64,000 nucleotides of DNA from Streblospio benedicti (GCA_019095985.1 CM032664.1:52131765-52195764), one strand, 5' to 3'. Shown: positions 36,801 through 47,680, counted from the stretch's first letter. Notes: generated by a model not told the origin, from the sequence alone. Numbers and translations are program-made.

Positions 36801-39782
36801 ATTTATTTTTTCCCAATATAGATGCCCATTGAAGCACAGTGCTCTCACAATTGTAGTTTTCTACATTAACGAGATATCTGGTGGCATACCCAAAACCACA
36901 CCATGTTCATTGTGGCTTGGTAAACACGTGAAATTTAATTGTTCTTTTCAATGCTGTGACTTAGATTTCAATTTGCACGACTTACATCATCTAAATGCAT
37001 TTGAGTCACTCGAGGTAGCTATTCATTGTTGCACGGTGGCGCTATCATTTGGCTGGCATATGTCATTGGCGAGGCAATAATACAACAGCTGTGCATTCTG
37101 CTTGATGAAAAGTCAATGCCGACAAAGAGTTTTAATAAAAAATCAATGCCTGCGTTCACGAACGCAAACTAGATGATAGTTGCACGCTCGAGGACAGCAT
37201 CGCTGTACATGATGCTTTGTTTTACCGGCATACTTTTGCCATCGCAAGTTGTTTTCGCAGTTAGGTAATATATCATCCAGTCTGGTATTGGTTTGCTTGG
37301 GCTTTCTTTTAGCTTTTCTTGAAGTCTTTGCTCCTGTTTTTGTTTAGATACTAGATAGCGAGTCGTTACCTCAGTCAATTGCAAGTGTCTACATTATGTG
37401 GCCCTTGATATCACGAAAAAACTGTCTCCTGCACATCACACAGTCAACCTGAAGCCACGAACAAAATCGCTTGGGTAAAAACTTGGTCGTTCGTGCGTGC
37501 ATGTGCAAACATTTCTATGTAGATCTATAGAAGCGGTAAAGAAGCATACAAGATCCATACCCGTGCCCTTTATCCATGCACCCGAATGCAGCGATGCATG
37601 ACTGATCTATATCACGTGCGTTTGACAGGTGCTTTGAGCGTAATGATTTGATATTCTGCTTAATAGTGATCGTGAACCCTTTCACACATGAACTAATGAT
37701 CGACTGACTATTTGATATAGATCTAGTCAAAATCATGAAGGTTATCACAGGGCACTTTAAAGTCAGGGGAAATGTAATGATTCGGTAAAAAAAAGCCGTA
37801 TTGAATACTATTGATGGAGTAAACATTACGACTGAATAAAATGTTGTAAATGCTAGAGTGCTTCATACCTCATGAGTTTTTTTTTAAAGTTGCAATTACA
37901 TAAAGTGCCATAGAAAAGCTGAGCGTAAACACATGAAATACGAGCATCCTAGCGGCACAAGCTAACCACAGTCAGCGAGAGAACAATCCCTGCGCACGAC
38001 CCCGTGGGGTGCAGGTTCATTAAGGAGGCTGGTCGGGCAGGGCTCATGCTGCATGCATTGAGAAGTGAGCGGAGATTTTGAAAAGTATCTATTAAGAAGA
38101 CTCCCCTTTTTTTGCAACATAAATATGTAATATTTTGAAGGCTAATGACAGCCTTCAAAAATAATTTGCATTATACTCGGGCAAATCCAGGTTTTCAGAA
38201 AAGGTGGTACTTTCGAGTGTTATTCAGTAATTGCGCCCCAGCCTCGCCTCCTTTCCAAAAGTTGGATCTGCTTTTGACAACTAGATTCATTGGCATTTTC
38301 AGCAACTCATACACACATCTTAAACACTATACACATAGGCAGATCCAGGGGGCGCAGGGGGCGCCCCCCCCCCCCCCGTTTCCCACCAAAATACTTCATT
38401 TTCATAGGGTTTTTCATGAAATTCCGTAAGTGCGCCCCCTCTTTTCCTTAATTAAGTGCACCCCCTTCCTTTTCCGACAACCTGGATCTGCCTATGATAC
38501 ATAACCAAAAGGTGTACTACAATAGTCCGGGACCAACGCCTCTCATTATTTCCTGTGCTTATGGAGACGTTCACAAATATCAATGCAGTTATTTGGTTTT
38601 ACGTCGGCTCAGTCTTAATGTACTTACTCATGCATGACTGTTCATTTAGTGTGAACAAATACCAACATTTTTCCGGGGAAGTTTTTTTGCTATGTGCATT
38701 CATACATCACTAATCACTTGCGTTTTCCATAATCCACCCGACGAAGCGTGACTGATATTGACCGCCGAATGCACAGGTCTAGACGCAGCGAGAATGTGTG
38801 TGGCATGCAACGTGTTTTACATGCGTGCGAACGCAGGAGTGCAGATAATTATTGTTCTATCCCTTGCCTTGCTGAGCATTAGAACATTGGTGCGAATGAA
38901 TTATGTGCCTGCAATGATCTGTGTTGTCAGTTGAACAGATTTTTTTTCTTCTTCTGGTATGCCTCCTATTAGTAAAACTCTATACTTCTAGAACAGAATT
39001 TCAAGTGTCGGGTATTAAAAACATGCAATATTGGGAATGTCATAAAGAGTGCTCTTACGTCTACTAATTTACCCTAGTCTACATAACTTATCAACTGCAG
39101 ACCCGTGCTGATATGTGGACAAGCCATATCATATGCGTTCTTCTATTTCTTGGATTTTTCACATTCTTCTTGCTGCCAGGGACTCGTCCACACGTATTCA
39201 CACTGCTCATTACACGCCCTCACTCCGTCTTTTGTTGCAGGGCTGCTGCTGATCGTAGCTGAGATGCTGTATCCGGCGGGTTGGAGCTCGGCCCGCGTGC
39301 GGGAGGTGTGCGGCGAGAGGACCGGCCCCTACCTCATCAACGACTGCTCGCTAGGTGAGTACTGTGGGACGGCGGCATTTCAATTGGAAGTGACACTAAA
39401 TTTAAGATCTCGTTTTTGATTTGGGAGTTGCAAAATATATTTACACACAATGTCAATTTATTTTTTCTAGCTTCTGGTTGCATTGTGACTCAATTGTTTT
39501 CTCAACTGTTTTCTCTGGCCATTCAAGATGCTGCAGTGGAAGTTAAACTAAAAATAGGTGCCTATTCATATTTGCAATATTCTCAAACCCATTTGCACTG
39601 TGACTCAAACCTTTCGCTTGTGTCACTCTGCTGCAGGCTGGTCGTTCTACGTGCTGCTGGGCGGCACGCTCCTCGTGCTGCTGTCGGCCGCGCTGTCCAT
39701 GCAGGCCGAGACCGCCACGTCCAGCGACCGCGTCGAGAAGCACGTCATGGACGGCAAGACGCTCATCTGCATCGCCTCGTAG
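33852..39782 (+). CDS. LHFPL2: LHFPL2-like tetraspan membrane protein
   Basis: Six coding exons, all with GT-AG borders and matching phases: 33852-34057, 34955-35094, 35456-35617, 36151-36261, 39241-39354 and 39637-39782 (TAG stop). The product is 292 residues. It has four membrane segments (about 70-90, 158-182, 197-218, 247-268) and the family marks SPYWLVG after the first segment, FRKSIFTVSGLLQ before the third, LYPAGW after it, and AETATSSD near the end. These follow human LHFPL2 closely, including the end GKTLIC. Residue N108 (NRS) is a glycosylation sequon in the first outer loop, and paired cysteines occur in both outer loops. LHFPL proteins are plasma-membrane partners of channels and receptors; LHFPL2's own partner is poorly known. 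Residues 1-60, before MCYVIITIR, extend beyond the human start and are Ser/Gly-rich. An acceptor (TTGCAG) at 33830 puts 21 bases of 5' UTR in this exon, so a further upstream exon exists. Confidence 0.93.
35630..35731. mobile_element. MITE family B, intronic copy
   Basis: Inverted arms with CATGGGCCCCAGCATCATGG on the left and a matching complement on the right, around a short ATAT-rich centre, in intron 3 of the LHFPL2-like gene, 12 bases past the donor. Arms and G-rich interior match the element at 41202-41400. Confidence 0.65.
38180..38272. mobile_element. MITE family A, decayed copy
   Basis: Starts GGCAAATCCAGG and ends GGATCTGC with a shortened interior. A diverged relative of the neighbouring full copy, 60 bases away. 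Confidence 0.5.
38334..38496. mobile_element. MITE family A, copy 3
   Basis: A 163-base element, ends CATAGGCAGATCCAGG and CCTGGATCTGCCTATG, flanked by a perfect five-base duplication ATACA (38329-38333 and 38497-38501). The best-preserved copy in the window; it lies in intron 4 of the LHFPL2-like gene. Confidence 0.85.
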
Positions 39783-39914
39783 TAGCTGCTGTCCGCGGTC
39801 GTGCTGGCGGGTTCCTCGGCGGCCATGGGGCTTGTTGCTTCCCCATATTTGGAACCAGTTGCCAGTGTGATGTTGGTGATATGACTGGAGACAGACAGAA
39901 GATCACAAAGCACA

Positions 39915-40010
<96 letters not shown>
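39915..40010 (+). repeat. CTG repeat in LHFPL2-like 3' UTR
   Basis: Thirty-two trinucleotide units, 28 of them CTG and four TTG; the last 22 (39945-40010) are uninterrupted CTG. It begins 132 bases after the stop codon and before the AATAAA at 40385, so it should be transcribed as CUG in the 3' UTR. Pure-run length predicts length variation. Confidence 0.95.
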
Positions 40011-40011
<1 letters not shown>

Positions 40012-40384
40012 GATGTCGATGTAGGTCTCATGGTCTTACAGACAGTAGACCACACAAAGGGCCACCAGACATGATTGGCGCAATGTTGTTCATGAGCAGT
40101 CGGTATATGGATCAGAGTTGTCTAGGTGAAGTAGTAATAATTGGTCGTCATCATGGTCGCTCTTGTACATGTGCATGTGCACTGCAAAACTGATGGTAGC
40201 CTTTTGAAATATTACATCAATGCCATATAAAGGTGTCCATTCTCAACGTTAACGGTGGTGATGAGACTGGTACTAAGGTTGCCTGATATTAGAGACAATA
40301 TGAACTTATAACACAATGCATGGAGTGGACCTCTTTAAAACTGGATCAAAACTGGATCATTAAACAAATAACATCTCGACCTCT

Positions 40385-40390
40385 AATAAA
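40385..40390 (+). terminator. Candidate poly(A) signal, LHFPL2-like
   Basis: AATAAA about 600 bases after the LHFPL2-like stop codon. It is the first good signal I see downstream and would give a 3' UTR carrying the CTG repeat. Confidence 0.45.
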
Positions 40391-41201
40391 GCTGAAATAG
40401 AGGTCTCATAAAGCAATCTATGTTTGATCATTGTCTGTATTCGGCTATTGTTTGGAAATGGGGAATTGACTTGATATGTTGTTTTGTCTCTGTTTTTTTT
40501 CTTGATAGATTACTCTCAAAGGGGAGGTCTGCGTCTGCAGTTAGGTACGTTTTCGTAATGGAATTGGTTGTTTAGCATACACATACATGTAGATATCGAT
40601 GGCAATACATGTTTACAGGAAGTATATTACATAGCAGAAACTAAAACTGTAATATGTTCAATGGGTGCACACTTCGCTCTTGAATATTTTTTTCCTGATC
40701 CGTGTTCGGGTGGCGATCGGGCTTTCTACCGAACCCCCTGGAGTGCCAAATTTCCTTCTGATAAGGTTAGATAGGTACTTTCCAGCGAAATTTTGTAAAG
40801 GTATTCATTCCATGATTTCCCTCAATCAGAAATAAAACCCTGATCCCCCCCCCCCCCCCACCCCTCTCTCACAAAAGGTTGAGCATGAGCCTGTCTTCTT
40901 CCACTACAGTTATGTAATAAGAAAATAATCCGTTAGGTATATATGGAAAGGATGTCTCAATATACAGGCGCCTTATAGCAATCATATTATGATTAGTAAC
41001 TTGAGTGTGGTGCATGATTTTCAATGTGACTGTTATGAATAAATATTGTGTGGTAAAATTGTGCACCGCCAACAGTTAGAATGTGTTAGGGGTGGGGGTG
41101 GGCTCTTTCTCGCATCTTGGACACACTGCATGGCGGTGTGTGTGACTGTTGGGTATTATATATGTGCAATACATGCGTACTAAAAGTATTTATGATTGGT
41201 C

Positions 41202-41400
41202 TAGTACATGAGCCTCAGCATCATGGATGTGGGGAGGGGGTATCATATGCATATAATACTGTTATGAACTACAGACATTATACAATACATGTTATTACTA
41301 TAATAATAAGAGTAGTGCAAGTGGTTAATGTGCGCATAGTTTAATGTTTGTAAATCATAGTACCCCCTCCCCCGTGTCATGCTGCTGGGCCAATGGTCTA
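41202..41400. mobile_element. MITE family B, copy 2
   Basis: A 199-base element. The left arm TAGTACATGAGCCTCAGCAT continues into GTGGGGAGGGGGTA; the right arm is its imperfect complement (TACCCCCTCCCCC ... GGTCTA). It is related to the element in LHFPL2-like intron 3. Confidence 0.65.
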
Positions 41401-42382
41401 GTAAATTGATCTAATTCATTTTCATTGTTATATGTTAAAACTGAGATGCACTTTGAAAGAATGATGGGGGTATTTCTTTATTTTCTATACTGTTGGTAGT
41501 ATTATCTACTTGTATCTTCATTGTACGAATTGCTTATAATTTCATTAAGAGACATTAAATGGGCAAATGGGGGGAAATGTTATGCCAGTGTGTCCTCTAT
41601 GTATTATTACTGATTGTTTCAAAATAACGCTAGAAATTGTTATTCTAATGTGAAAGATAGATTTATATATTTTTTAAATCGTTTTCAATCATTAGATTGC
41701 ATCATAGCAATGAACATGGAGAACACAAATAATTGAATAAAATGCAATGTCTTTCTTTTTTTTTAAAAAGTGATGACTGGTGAAATGAACGAATGTGGAG
41801 TAATGAAAGAATAGTAAATCCGCTGCGTGCAATGTGATTTGTTGTATCGTGATAATGTTAATAACGGTGTCTGTGTTTGTAGAATATCCTGGTGGAAAAT
41901 AAAATAACCTACTCACGAACATTGACTGCAGTGTTTCTTATTGACTTAGGTATCACAACTAAATTTTAATCCGTTCTTTTGTGTGGAAATTATTAGCAAC
42001 TAAAATTGGTGCACAATTAATGAATATACAATGCAGTTGGGAAACCAGACACTTATTTCAATTTTAAAAATTGTTATCAGAGAAAAATATCTTGAAGTGT
42101 CCAACTTTCAGCTTAGAAAACTACTTTTTGTAGATTTCGCATTAGTTCACATAGTTTAAAGATAGAATCTGAAAGACAAAATTAAACCCATAGACAGATG
42201 ACAAAGAATATGCAAATTATGTACACATAATAATTGAAAATGAAATTCATTTTTCAAACAAAATGTCCTGTTTATAATAGTTTAGGTACTGAATTTTACA
42301 AATCGGTTATAAGTTGTTGTTATAATTTTGATAACTTAGATGACACATCAATATTCTCTTGGTGTAATTCCGGGAGTTAGCC

Positions 42383-43004
42383 CGGCAAGATGGAGCTCTA
42401 GTCTATCGATTCAAATGGTTTTTTTCTGCTGATAATTTAAATTTCTGCTAGTGGAATTCCTCATTTTAAAGGTGGTGGGGGGGGGGTATAAGGAAGTGGG
42501 ATAAGGGCAAAAAGGCTGAAAAAGATGGATAAGGGAGAAAGGGCCGAAAAGAGGTATAGGGGATCTCTAATTAGTGGGATAAGGGGAAAAGGGCCCAAAA
42601 GGAGGGATAAGGGAAAAAGGGACAAAAAAGAGGGATATGGGATTTCTAGACCCCTCATAAGCCCCGCCCCCATAGGTATGAGTCAATAATAGATGTGTAT
42701 AATTAAATTGCACGTATTGAACACAAGTCAAACTCTTCAATGGGCTCAAAAAACAGGGTTTAATTTTGTCATCATGTTGCGGGTAACTCCTGACTAAATG
42801 TTGCTATTATGCAAAACAACAACAAAGGTCGGGAGTTACCCACAACATTATGGCAAAATTAAAACTTGCTTTGTGGATTCATTGAAGAGTTTGCCGTGTG
42901 TTCACTATGTGCAATTTAATTATCAAACCATGAATCTTAGTTCTACATATTCAAATAATCAACAGAAAAACTTTTGAATCGACGCGCTATGCCTCCATCT
43001 TGCC
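42383..43004. mobile_element. Long inverted-repeat element with nested minisatellite
   Basis: The ends GGCAAGATGGAG (42383-42394) and CTCCATCTTGCC (42993-43004) are exact complements. Pairing continues inward (CGATTCAA, TTTTTCTG, CACTCTTCAATG-type segments, and GGGTAACTCC/GGAGTTACCC) to a small loop near 42800-42828. The right arm is about 176 bases. The left arm is longer because a purine-rich minisatellite (42471-42672) sits inside it and has no counterpart on the right. Confidence 0.75.
42471..42672 (+). repeat. Purine-rich minisatellite
   Basis: Four to five copies of a roughly 28-base unit built on GGGATAAGGGNAAAAAGGGC. It is inserted in the left arm only of the inverted-repeat element, so it expanded or inserted after that element formed. 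Confidence 0.75.
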
Positions 43005-44420
43005 ACACCGCGTGATGCCGCAGCTTACTATAATTGGCTGGGTGGGGATGGGGGTGGGGCTATTAACATTTGAGGATTTAGAAATAATTGAAAATTTTGG
43101 TAATTTTTTATTCAATGCTTTAAACTAATAATGGAAAATTTATACTGTCTGTAGTATTCTTTTCTGCCGCTTAATTAAATGAAACCATATGCTACATACC
43201 AAATAGCAGTAAGCCTAAATAACAGTGTTTTAAGAATGGAAAAATTGTAAGATTTATAACTACAATATATCTATTATCATATATGTTACTATCTTAATCA
43301 TTATTGATGGAAACCAGGATTAAATCAAATGTAAATGATATACATGTAGATCTAAATTCATTAGATTATTATCTATGCTTATAATAACTTATGATAATTA
43401 GTCTAGTATCCAGTGACGGTAGATCTATATAATTATTATTACTAATCACTAAATTCATTTTTAATTGTAAATTAGAAACCCATGAGAGTCCGGGAGTGGC
43501 GAACATACTCATTCTTTGACTCATCTTACTGTTACATTAATGGTAGCCGAATGACCCGTGGGTATTCGGCTGTTCAAAAATCATTTGCGTTATGATTTCC
43601 CTAATCATGTAACATCATGGTGCAGATAACATTTTTATATTTTTTGTTTATAATAATTATGCCTGTTTCTTGTACATTTATTTTTATTATATTACCATAT
43701 TAACAATTACCTTATTACGCACCTAGTATAGTACAAATAAGGCAATATTCAACAACTGTAGGAATTGTACTTTTAACTGAAATACCATACGCTTATTTTT
43801 TTAAATGGAATAAATAATATACATAACGAGCTCGCAAAGTAAGAAGAGTGGTAAATGAAAATTTCTATGCATTCATTATGCGGTAGACTAGATAACAGTA
43901 TACATACTATGCATATTATAACGGTAATAAAAACCATAGAAGAAAGTCAGAATTTAGTTTTACTATTTTATTTGCATGTTATTATGGATAACTAAATGAA
44001 AGGGATCACTAGCTCACAATGTCAATAGTTCTAAAATATTAGGCTGCATTTATTCACAACTACTAACATGCACCATATGAAAAAGTATACATCATATAGG
44101 ACTTTTACAAGCAATATAATACAGCTGATGCTCGTTTAATTAATTCTCAAGGTTTCATTACTATCACCGGGAAGCAAAGCACTCGCACTTGAGATTCAAA
44201 AACAGTAATTTTGTTTCAAATCCAGTTACAAAGTCAACATTGATAAAAAAAATATTGTCGTGTTTGTAATCACACATTTTCTGCCAGGCTTCATATGTTT
44301 TTGTAGTTATCTAATCAAATAGAATAACTACTTCAACATTTAAAAACTCAGTCTCAAAGCCTCGTTCACGTTTCTGGCAATACGTCTAATGATGCTAACA
44401 TACTTCTAACTCTTAGGGGC

Positions 44421-46181
44421 CTACATCGATGACGCTACAAGCTTGCACGCCTCGTATATAGCCCTCATGCCAATGCCTACGGCATGTGCCCCAGGGTCCG
44501 GCTGTGTCAGCAGATGCTGGGGCACGTAGCTGGCACGGCCGGCCCTTGCCACCATGCCGGCCGTCCTCTGGGCCGCCCTCTCTGCCTCCTGGGCTGCCAG
44601 GTGGAGTCCGTCCAGGGGTGCACCACCTGAGGTCAGGTGAGCCTGGAGGGCCTGGTGAGCTGCGTCCAGGGCGTCCACCATAGTGCGGTCCCCAGGCTGA
44701 GCCCCGCCATACTTCATCATAGCTTTGATGCCGGCCTCCAGGGCGGAGCACCATGCTGCAGCGTCGCAGGATGTGGTGAGGGATGCAGCTGCTGCTCCCA
44801 GGAAGATGCCGTATAGTGCTCCGGATGATCCACCCATTTCTGATTCGACGATGTCGGACAGATGGAGAAATAGAGCGTGTGGGTTGGAGATGGGTAATGT
44901 AGGGTTGGTTTCTGCACCAAGGGCTCTGCGAATGGCATCTGTGCCACGCTTGTGAGTTGTTCCGCAATCGCCATCTCCACTTTGAGTGTCGAGGATGTTT
45001 AATTGGCGTTCACAGTTGCCAACCGCTTCGCAGCCATAGCTTATGGCCTTGTAGATCATCCTACCGGTGAACTCATCGACAGTGGCAGTTACAACTTCAG
45101 TTGACGTTTTGTGAGAGCCTGTTGGTAAAGCGTTCATTGGTGTTGGTGTTACCCTATCTGCTTGGCAAGTGTATGGTTTCTGCCAACCTGGAGCTTGAGT
45201 GTCTGAATCAAGACATTGGAGTATAGTATCATCCACCTTCATAACAGTAAGAGACACACCTGCCATCTCTAGCGACGTCATGAATGATCCACAATAAGCA
45301 CGGCAAACCTTGACACCAGTACTTTCTAACCATTCAATTGCCTCCTTAGCAACAACGTTCAACTCCAAGACTGACGTTCCTCCCAGGTTGTTAATCATCA
45401 AAGCAACACGATCACCACTGCCTAGATTAAGACCAGAACCATTCATGTGGACCAACATCATATGAACAGCCTCTTTTGCCTGAAGCACTTTGATTCGCTT
45501 GGCACCCGCTTCTCCATGAATTCCAAGACCCAGCTCCATTTCATCACTTGCCAATGTGAAATTAGGCTCTTTTCCAGGGATACTACACGGGGACAAACTC
45601 ATTCCAATGGTGGCCATATCACCACAGGCTCGCCTGCACACCACCAATATCTCCTCCAAGCTATGCTTCTGCTCAGCCAAGTGGCCAGCAATCTTGTGGA
45701 CGAACACGGTCCCGGCCAAACCACGACTTCCAGCTTTACTCTGATGATCCCCACCACTCAACGCGCAATCCTCTCCAACGATCAAGCAATCCGCTTTGAT
45801 ACCTTCAGCTTTTGCCTTCTCGACCGCCATACCGAAATTCAACCTGTCGCCTGTGTAGTTCTTCACAATGACCAAAGTGCCACGCTTCGACGCGATCCTC
45901 CGTATAGCGGCTAGAATGGTGGAGGATGGCGGAGACGCAAACACGTCCCCGGCCACGGCCCCACTCAGCATGCCGCTCCCCACGAAGCCGGCATGCGCTG
46001 GCTCGTGCCCCGACCCGCCCCCAGACAGCAGGGTGACGCGGTCCTGCCTCACTTGGTCCACATCGCCCCGGATGACGACGTTGTGGCCGGCTAGCAGCTG
46101 GAGCCGCGTGTTGACGGCCACCAGCCCGTGCAGACAGTCGGACACGCAGGACGTAGGAGCGTTCACCAGCTTCTTGCTCAT
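44421..46181 (-). CDS. TKFC: Triokinase/FMN cyclase (dihydroxyacetone kinase)
   Basis: One uninterrupted frame of 586 residues (human TKFC is about 575). Family role: ATP-dependent phosphorylation of dihydroxyacetone and glyceraldehyde in fructose catabolism, plus FAD-to-cyclic-FMN splitting; cytosolic. N-terminal DhaK domain (about 8-335): GGGSGHEPAHAG at 54-65, and GIHGEAGAKR with His222, the histidine that covalently binds the substrate. C-terminal DhaL domain (about 370-580): the metal/ATP-binding DTQSGDGDCG (398-407), MGGSSGALYG (449-458) and GDRTMVDAL (497-505). All expected catalytic motifs are present. I chose the ATG at 46181 (MSKKLVN), where homology begins. The frame stays open upstream to 46283 and crosses a good acceptor (CTTTTACAG, exon start 46264), so a 5' UTR intron probably exists. 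A coding sequence without introns is odd for this family, whose vertebrate genes have many. GC content is high at both coding ends and lower in the middle. Confidence 0.95.
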   Translation of the reverse strand: MSKKLVNAPTSCVSDCLHGLVAVNTRLQLLAGHNVVIRGDVDQVRQDRVTLLSGGGSGHEPAHAGFVGSGMLSGAVAGDVFASPPSSTILAAIRRIASKRGTLVIVKNYTGDRLNFGMAVEKAKAEGIKADCLIVGEDCALSGGDHQSKAGSRGLAGTVFVHKIAGHLAEQKHSLEEILVVCRRACGDMATIGMSLSPCSIPGKEPNFTLASDEMELGLGIHGEAGAKRIKVLQAKEAVHMMLVHMNGSGLNLGSGDRVALMINNLGGTSVLELNVVAKEAIEWLESTGVKVCRAYCGSFMTSLEMAGVSLTVMKVDDTILQCLDSDTQAPGWQKPYTCQADRVTPTPMNALPTGSHKTSTEVVTATVDEFTGRMIYKAISYGCEAVGNCERQLNILDTQSGDGDCGTTHKRGTDAIRRALGAETNPTLPISNPHALFLHLSDIVESEMGGSSGALYGIFLGAAAASLTTSCDAAAWCSALEAGIKAMMKYGGAQPGDRTMVDALDAAHQALQAHLTSGGAPLDGLHLAAQEAERAAQRTAGMVARAGRASYVPQHLLTQPDPGAHAVGIGMRAIYEACKLVASSM

Positions 46182-46727
46182 GATGTAATGGTGGTGGTGA
46201 GGATAGAACTTCTCTGTTTTCTTGATGAAGTTTTTTTTCACACACTTTCTCTGTGGTTGTTTTCCTGTAAAAGTTATGGTCACACTATAAATTTGATGCT
46301 TTCGTTAGCGATAGGCCTAACTGGTTATTAGATCTGCATAGTTCAAACTTATCAAAGGCACTTTTTAATTAATTCAATATAATTCTTGCCATTCAAAGGA
46401 GTGTCAACTGCTTACGAACAACTTAACTTTCTTACCCAATGAGATTACACTATTCCGCATATGTTACATAATCCACCTCTACACGCGTGGGCGCATGACT
46501 CACTTCAACAGGATAATTTTTTGCAAATCAGGTTAATCACGGAAATTAATTATATATATATATTTATTATATATTTAGTTATGTATAATAAAATCATATT
46601 GTCATTATGCTGTAAATCTTATTGTAAGTATTGTTCACTTTATTGAATTAGAATACACCAAATCAATACAAATACACGGTGTTATAAATTAATACAGCAC
46701 AACCGAAAACTTGGGATGTTTGAGAGG

Positions 46728-46790
46728 CAAAAGCGCGCGGAAATCTTTTATATGTTGAACACAATGCAAACAGTGTCCGTGCGCGCTTTG
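46728..46790. promoter_or_regulatory. Inverted GCGCGC repeat
   Basis: CAAAAGCGCGCGGA (46728-46741) is mirrored by TCCGTGCGCGCTTTG (46776-46790), 34 bases apart, about 450 bases upstream of TKFC's acceptor. Its position between divergent genes suits a promoter element; this is inference. Confidence 0.3.
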
Positions 46791-47291
46791 TTACATTTAC
46801 ATTCATGAAGATTTATCACATCTAGGCAATTTTAAGCACACAAAAACAACACGTAAGTGTGAACTACAAGAATATGTATAGACTATACCCATACATGACA
46901 TAGGGTTCAAAGTGCCATTGCAACGTCTTGTTTCTGTCTGGGACTAAAATAAAAACTAGGGGAAAGCGTATTCTAGTCCTAGTTTCTGTCAATGAATTAT
47001 CCCATGTGCCATCATGACAGTAATGGCTCACACCATATGAGCCCCCCCCCCCCCACCCCTCCCCTTTCCTCCATGCCCCTGTGACACTGAATGATAGAAC
47101 TCCCTACCCTGGGACATCTCTCCGTGAGGCAGCCAGTCTGGTTGTTGAGGAGAAGGGTGTTGTGGGAATTTAAGAATTGAGATTTGACCTTGGTGATCTG
47201 TTGAGATTTGAGATACAATTGTAAAACTTGACGATTTTAAGGGACCATTCAATATTTAGATTCTGATTTTAGGAAATTTTGAAATTTTGGG

Positions 47292-47544
47292 AGATCGGTT
47301 GCGGATAACTGCTATGACCTCCAGAGGCAGGCTAGGTAGCCAACTGAGCTTCAGGGGTGGGGGAAAGTTAGCTATATGGATATCCACATCAAACTAGATG
47401 AGTTCTTTTACGTGCAGATGCGTGTGTGACACGCCTTTAACGAGGCTTCCGAAGAAATTTTTGGCGTCGTATGTCTAGTAGTAACACTGTACGGTGGCGA
47501 CGTGCTGTGTGGAAATCTTTTAGATCGGTTGCGGATAACTGCTA
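47292..47544 (+). repeat. 23-bp direct repeat pair
   Basis: AGATCGGTTGCGGATAACTG followed by CTA occurs at 47292-47314 and again, identically, at 47522-47544. Flanks differ after a few bases. Confidence 0.85.
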
Positions 47545-47605
47545 GATGAAGCAATGAGACAGAAATAGAACATACAAGTGTGACAGAGCCTAATCCGTAT
47601 GTCAG

Positions 47606-47680
47606 GGACGATTGGTCTAAATGGCTAGGCGCCTGAAAACACATTATAGGAGATCGTGAGTTTGAATCCAAGGATCGTCC
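47606..47680 (+). repeat. tRNA-like SINE head
   Basis: Seventy-five bases with tRNA layout: GGACGAT at the start pairs with ATCGTCC at the end, a box-A-like TGGTCTAAATGG, and a box-B-like GAGTTTGAATCC. The D-arm and anticodon regions do not give a convincing functional cloverleaf, so I read it as a SINE head or tRNA-derived relic rather than a working tRNA. Confidence 0.5.

Larger units (their letters stand above)
36262..39240 (+). other. Large intron 4 of LHFPL2-like gene
   Basis: A 3 kb intron bounded by GTGGGT and TTGCAG. It holds two MITE family A elements (38180-38272 decayed, 38334-38496 well preserved). No other exon is seen. Confidence 0.8.
40411..44420. other. Intergenic between LHFPL2-like and TKFC
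   Basis: AT-rich sequence with no recognisable gene. It contains a C-run (near 40848-40859), MITE family B (41202-41400) and the large inverted-repeat element at 42383-43004. AATAAA complements at 44049-44054 and 43967-43972 are candidate poly(A) signals for the minus-strand TKFC gene. Confidence 0.65.

Noticed and set aside
39416-40024. 202-codon plus-strand frame with a poly-Ala end
   Set aside because: It is an out-of-frame reading of LHFPL2-like exon 6 continuing into the CTG repeat. The correct frame stops at 39782.
45447-45914. 155-codon plus-strand frame
   Set aside because: Antisense shadow of TKFC.
47606-47680. Functional tRNA gene
   Set aside because: Acceptor-stem ends pair and boxes A and B are recognisable, but the inner arms do not form a convincing cloverleaf or anticodon loop. 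A SINE head is more likely.
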